A DNA stretch of 64,000 bases from Macrocystis pyrifera. Taxonomy: Eukaryota > Sar > Phaeophyceae > Laminariales > Laminariaceae. A model generated the notes under the pieces. That model was given only the letters and a program-made list of their open reading frames with translations, made no database searches and was not told where the DNA came from. Shown here in pieces: positions 63,428 through 64,000 of the stretch (within the stretch, counting starts at the first letter, position 1; each line of letters starts with the position of its first letter). The stretch is from the NCBI GenBank assembly GCA_031763025.1, contig JASSKH010000001.1, forward strand, positions 6,505,024-6,569,023. Direction: 5' to 3'. The translations under genes and the position numbers were made by a program.

Positions 63428-63828
63428 CTGTGGTGTGCCCCGGCTATGCGGCTGCTGCAGTGCCCACCCCTGCTGCTGCTGCGGCCGCGGCGGGCCTCCC
63501 GGGCCCCAGGGTGCCTGTGAGGGCCCGTTAAAGGTCGTGAGCTGGCGACTAGCCCGCCTCCCCCCCGCCTCCTGCTGATACGAACTCCCTCCACCCGACG
63601 CGCCCGGAAACTCGTTTCCGGGAAAAAAAATGGTCGTTGCGCTGCGATGGGGCATGTTGCATGGAGTTGGCTGCTCGCGGTTCCCATACGAGCCGTTCCC
63701 ACGCCCCCTACCCTGCGAAGTGTAACCCCCTCTACCCCCCCAACCGTGTGAGCTCCTTGGTGTACTATCTGCCGACCCTCAAAGTGCACGTTCCTACTCG
63801 TACCCCGGCTGCCCAGGGTATTTGCTCG
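63428..63828 (-). pseudogene. DIRS-3 gag-like region, second part
   Basis: Matches DIRS-2 about 52035-52400 reversed (minus-strand words QLHATCPIAAQRP and LTTFNGPSQAPWGPGGPP). A frame change separates it from the expected start. Homology stops at about 63826. Confidence 0.7.
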
Positions 63829-64000
63829 CCAAACGAGTCAAATATTTCCCGTCCCGTCCCGTCACGATTCTCAGTCACTGTGATAAGCCTTGGGTTTAAC
63901 GCTGCTGTTGAAGTAGGAATATACTGCTGTAAGTAAGAGCTTGCACGCTGATTCGAGTAGGCAGGAAGGACAACAGCAATAATACTGTGTATAGGATAGT
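63829..64000. other. GGGAC fragment and unassigned end
   Basis: 63840-63895 is the reverse of 16895-16955 (cccgtcccgtcacgattctc, gataagccttgggttt). The remaining hundred bases show no feature. Confidence 0.5.

Larger units (their letters stand above)
57275..63828 (-). mobile_element. DIRS-3: minus-strand, internally deleted DIRS copy with nested insertions
   Basis: The terminal repeat is at 57275-57600, untranslated DNA at 57605-57990, recombinase pieces at 59334-60100, RNase H/RT pieces at 60100-61264 and gag pieces from 61264 to 63828. Relative to DIRS-2 it lacks three stretches (about 52810-53180, 53775-54325 and 54660-55380 in DIRS-2 numbering). Two LINE-B fragments sit at 58008-59333 and an LTR element at 61818-63427. 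Homology stops at about 63826, so the 5' terminal repeat is missing. Confidence 0.85.

Overview
The window is eukaryotic, repeat-dominated DNA. No operons, ribosome-binding sites, CRISPR array or rRNA were seen. No long intact host gene was found; the only cellular-gene hint is a short minus-strand open frame near 42.4-42.75 kb with a sulfotransferase-like P-loop. Almost everything else is transposable elements, their tails, and tandem or palindromic repeats. The mix (DIRS-type tyrosine-recombinase retrotransposons, two LINE families, a chromodomain Ty3/gypsy element, tRNA-headed SINEs and many short TIR elements), plus a possible carbohydrate sulfotransferase, would suit a macroalga or another protist or invertebrate. 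I cannot fix the species from sequence alone.

Layout. 0-3.6 kb: decayed LINE ('LINE-A', endonuclease plus reverse transcriptase, RT) and a second LINE-A 3' end. 4.2-4.6 kb: long (TAC)n. 6-7 kb: CTTCCA/TGGAAG-rich DNA that switches strand. 7.2-8.0 kb: C-terminal part of a second LINE ('LINE-B'). 8.1-12.1 kb: decayed DIRS-like element (DIRS-1). 12.9-16.1 kb: a ~103-bp satellite split by a 1.1-kb element whose inverted copy lies at 33.5-34.7 kb, followed by a CCATGG-rich block. 17-34 kb: a mosaic of duplicated segments, LINE-A tails, CAG/CTG bursts and eight of nine SINE copies. 35-46 kb: a 1-kb duplication with a precise 400-bp TIR element in one copy, a decayed tyrosine recombinase, another LINE-A, and TIR elements with clean target-site duplications. 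46.4-49.7 kb: the ninth SINE and a minus-strand gypsy remnant with its 3' LTR. 49.7-51.4 kb: two MITEs, a LINE-A scrap and GGGAC-rich DNA. 51.5-56.9 kb: the best DIRS copy (DIRS-2), with ~327-bp direct terminal repeats. 57.3-63.8 kb: a minus-strand, internally deleted DIRS copy (DIRS-3) carrying two poly(C)-tailed LINE-B fragments and a 1.6-kb non-autonomous LTR element with a perfect CTGT target duplication.

How the parts relate. Several insertions can be read against an 'empty' paralogous site in the same window: a SINE inside a LINE-A 3' UTR, two SINEs inside a 24/32-kb repeat, the 400-bp TIR element inside the 35/44-kb duplication, and the LTR element and LINE-B pieces inside DIRS-3. This gives a relative order of insertion. 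The most unusual signals are the LTR element whose primer-binding site continues as the complement of a whole 3' half of tRNA-Ser, the 400-bp TIR element with a tRNA-like A-box motif in its ends, the poly(C) LINE tails, and a nine-base motif (TACCAGGTA) occurring about thirty times more often than expected. All coding calls on mobile elements are pseudogenes unless stated otherwise.
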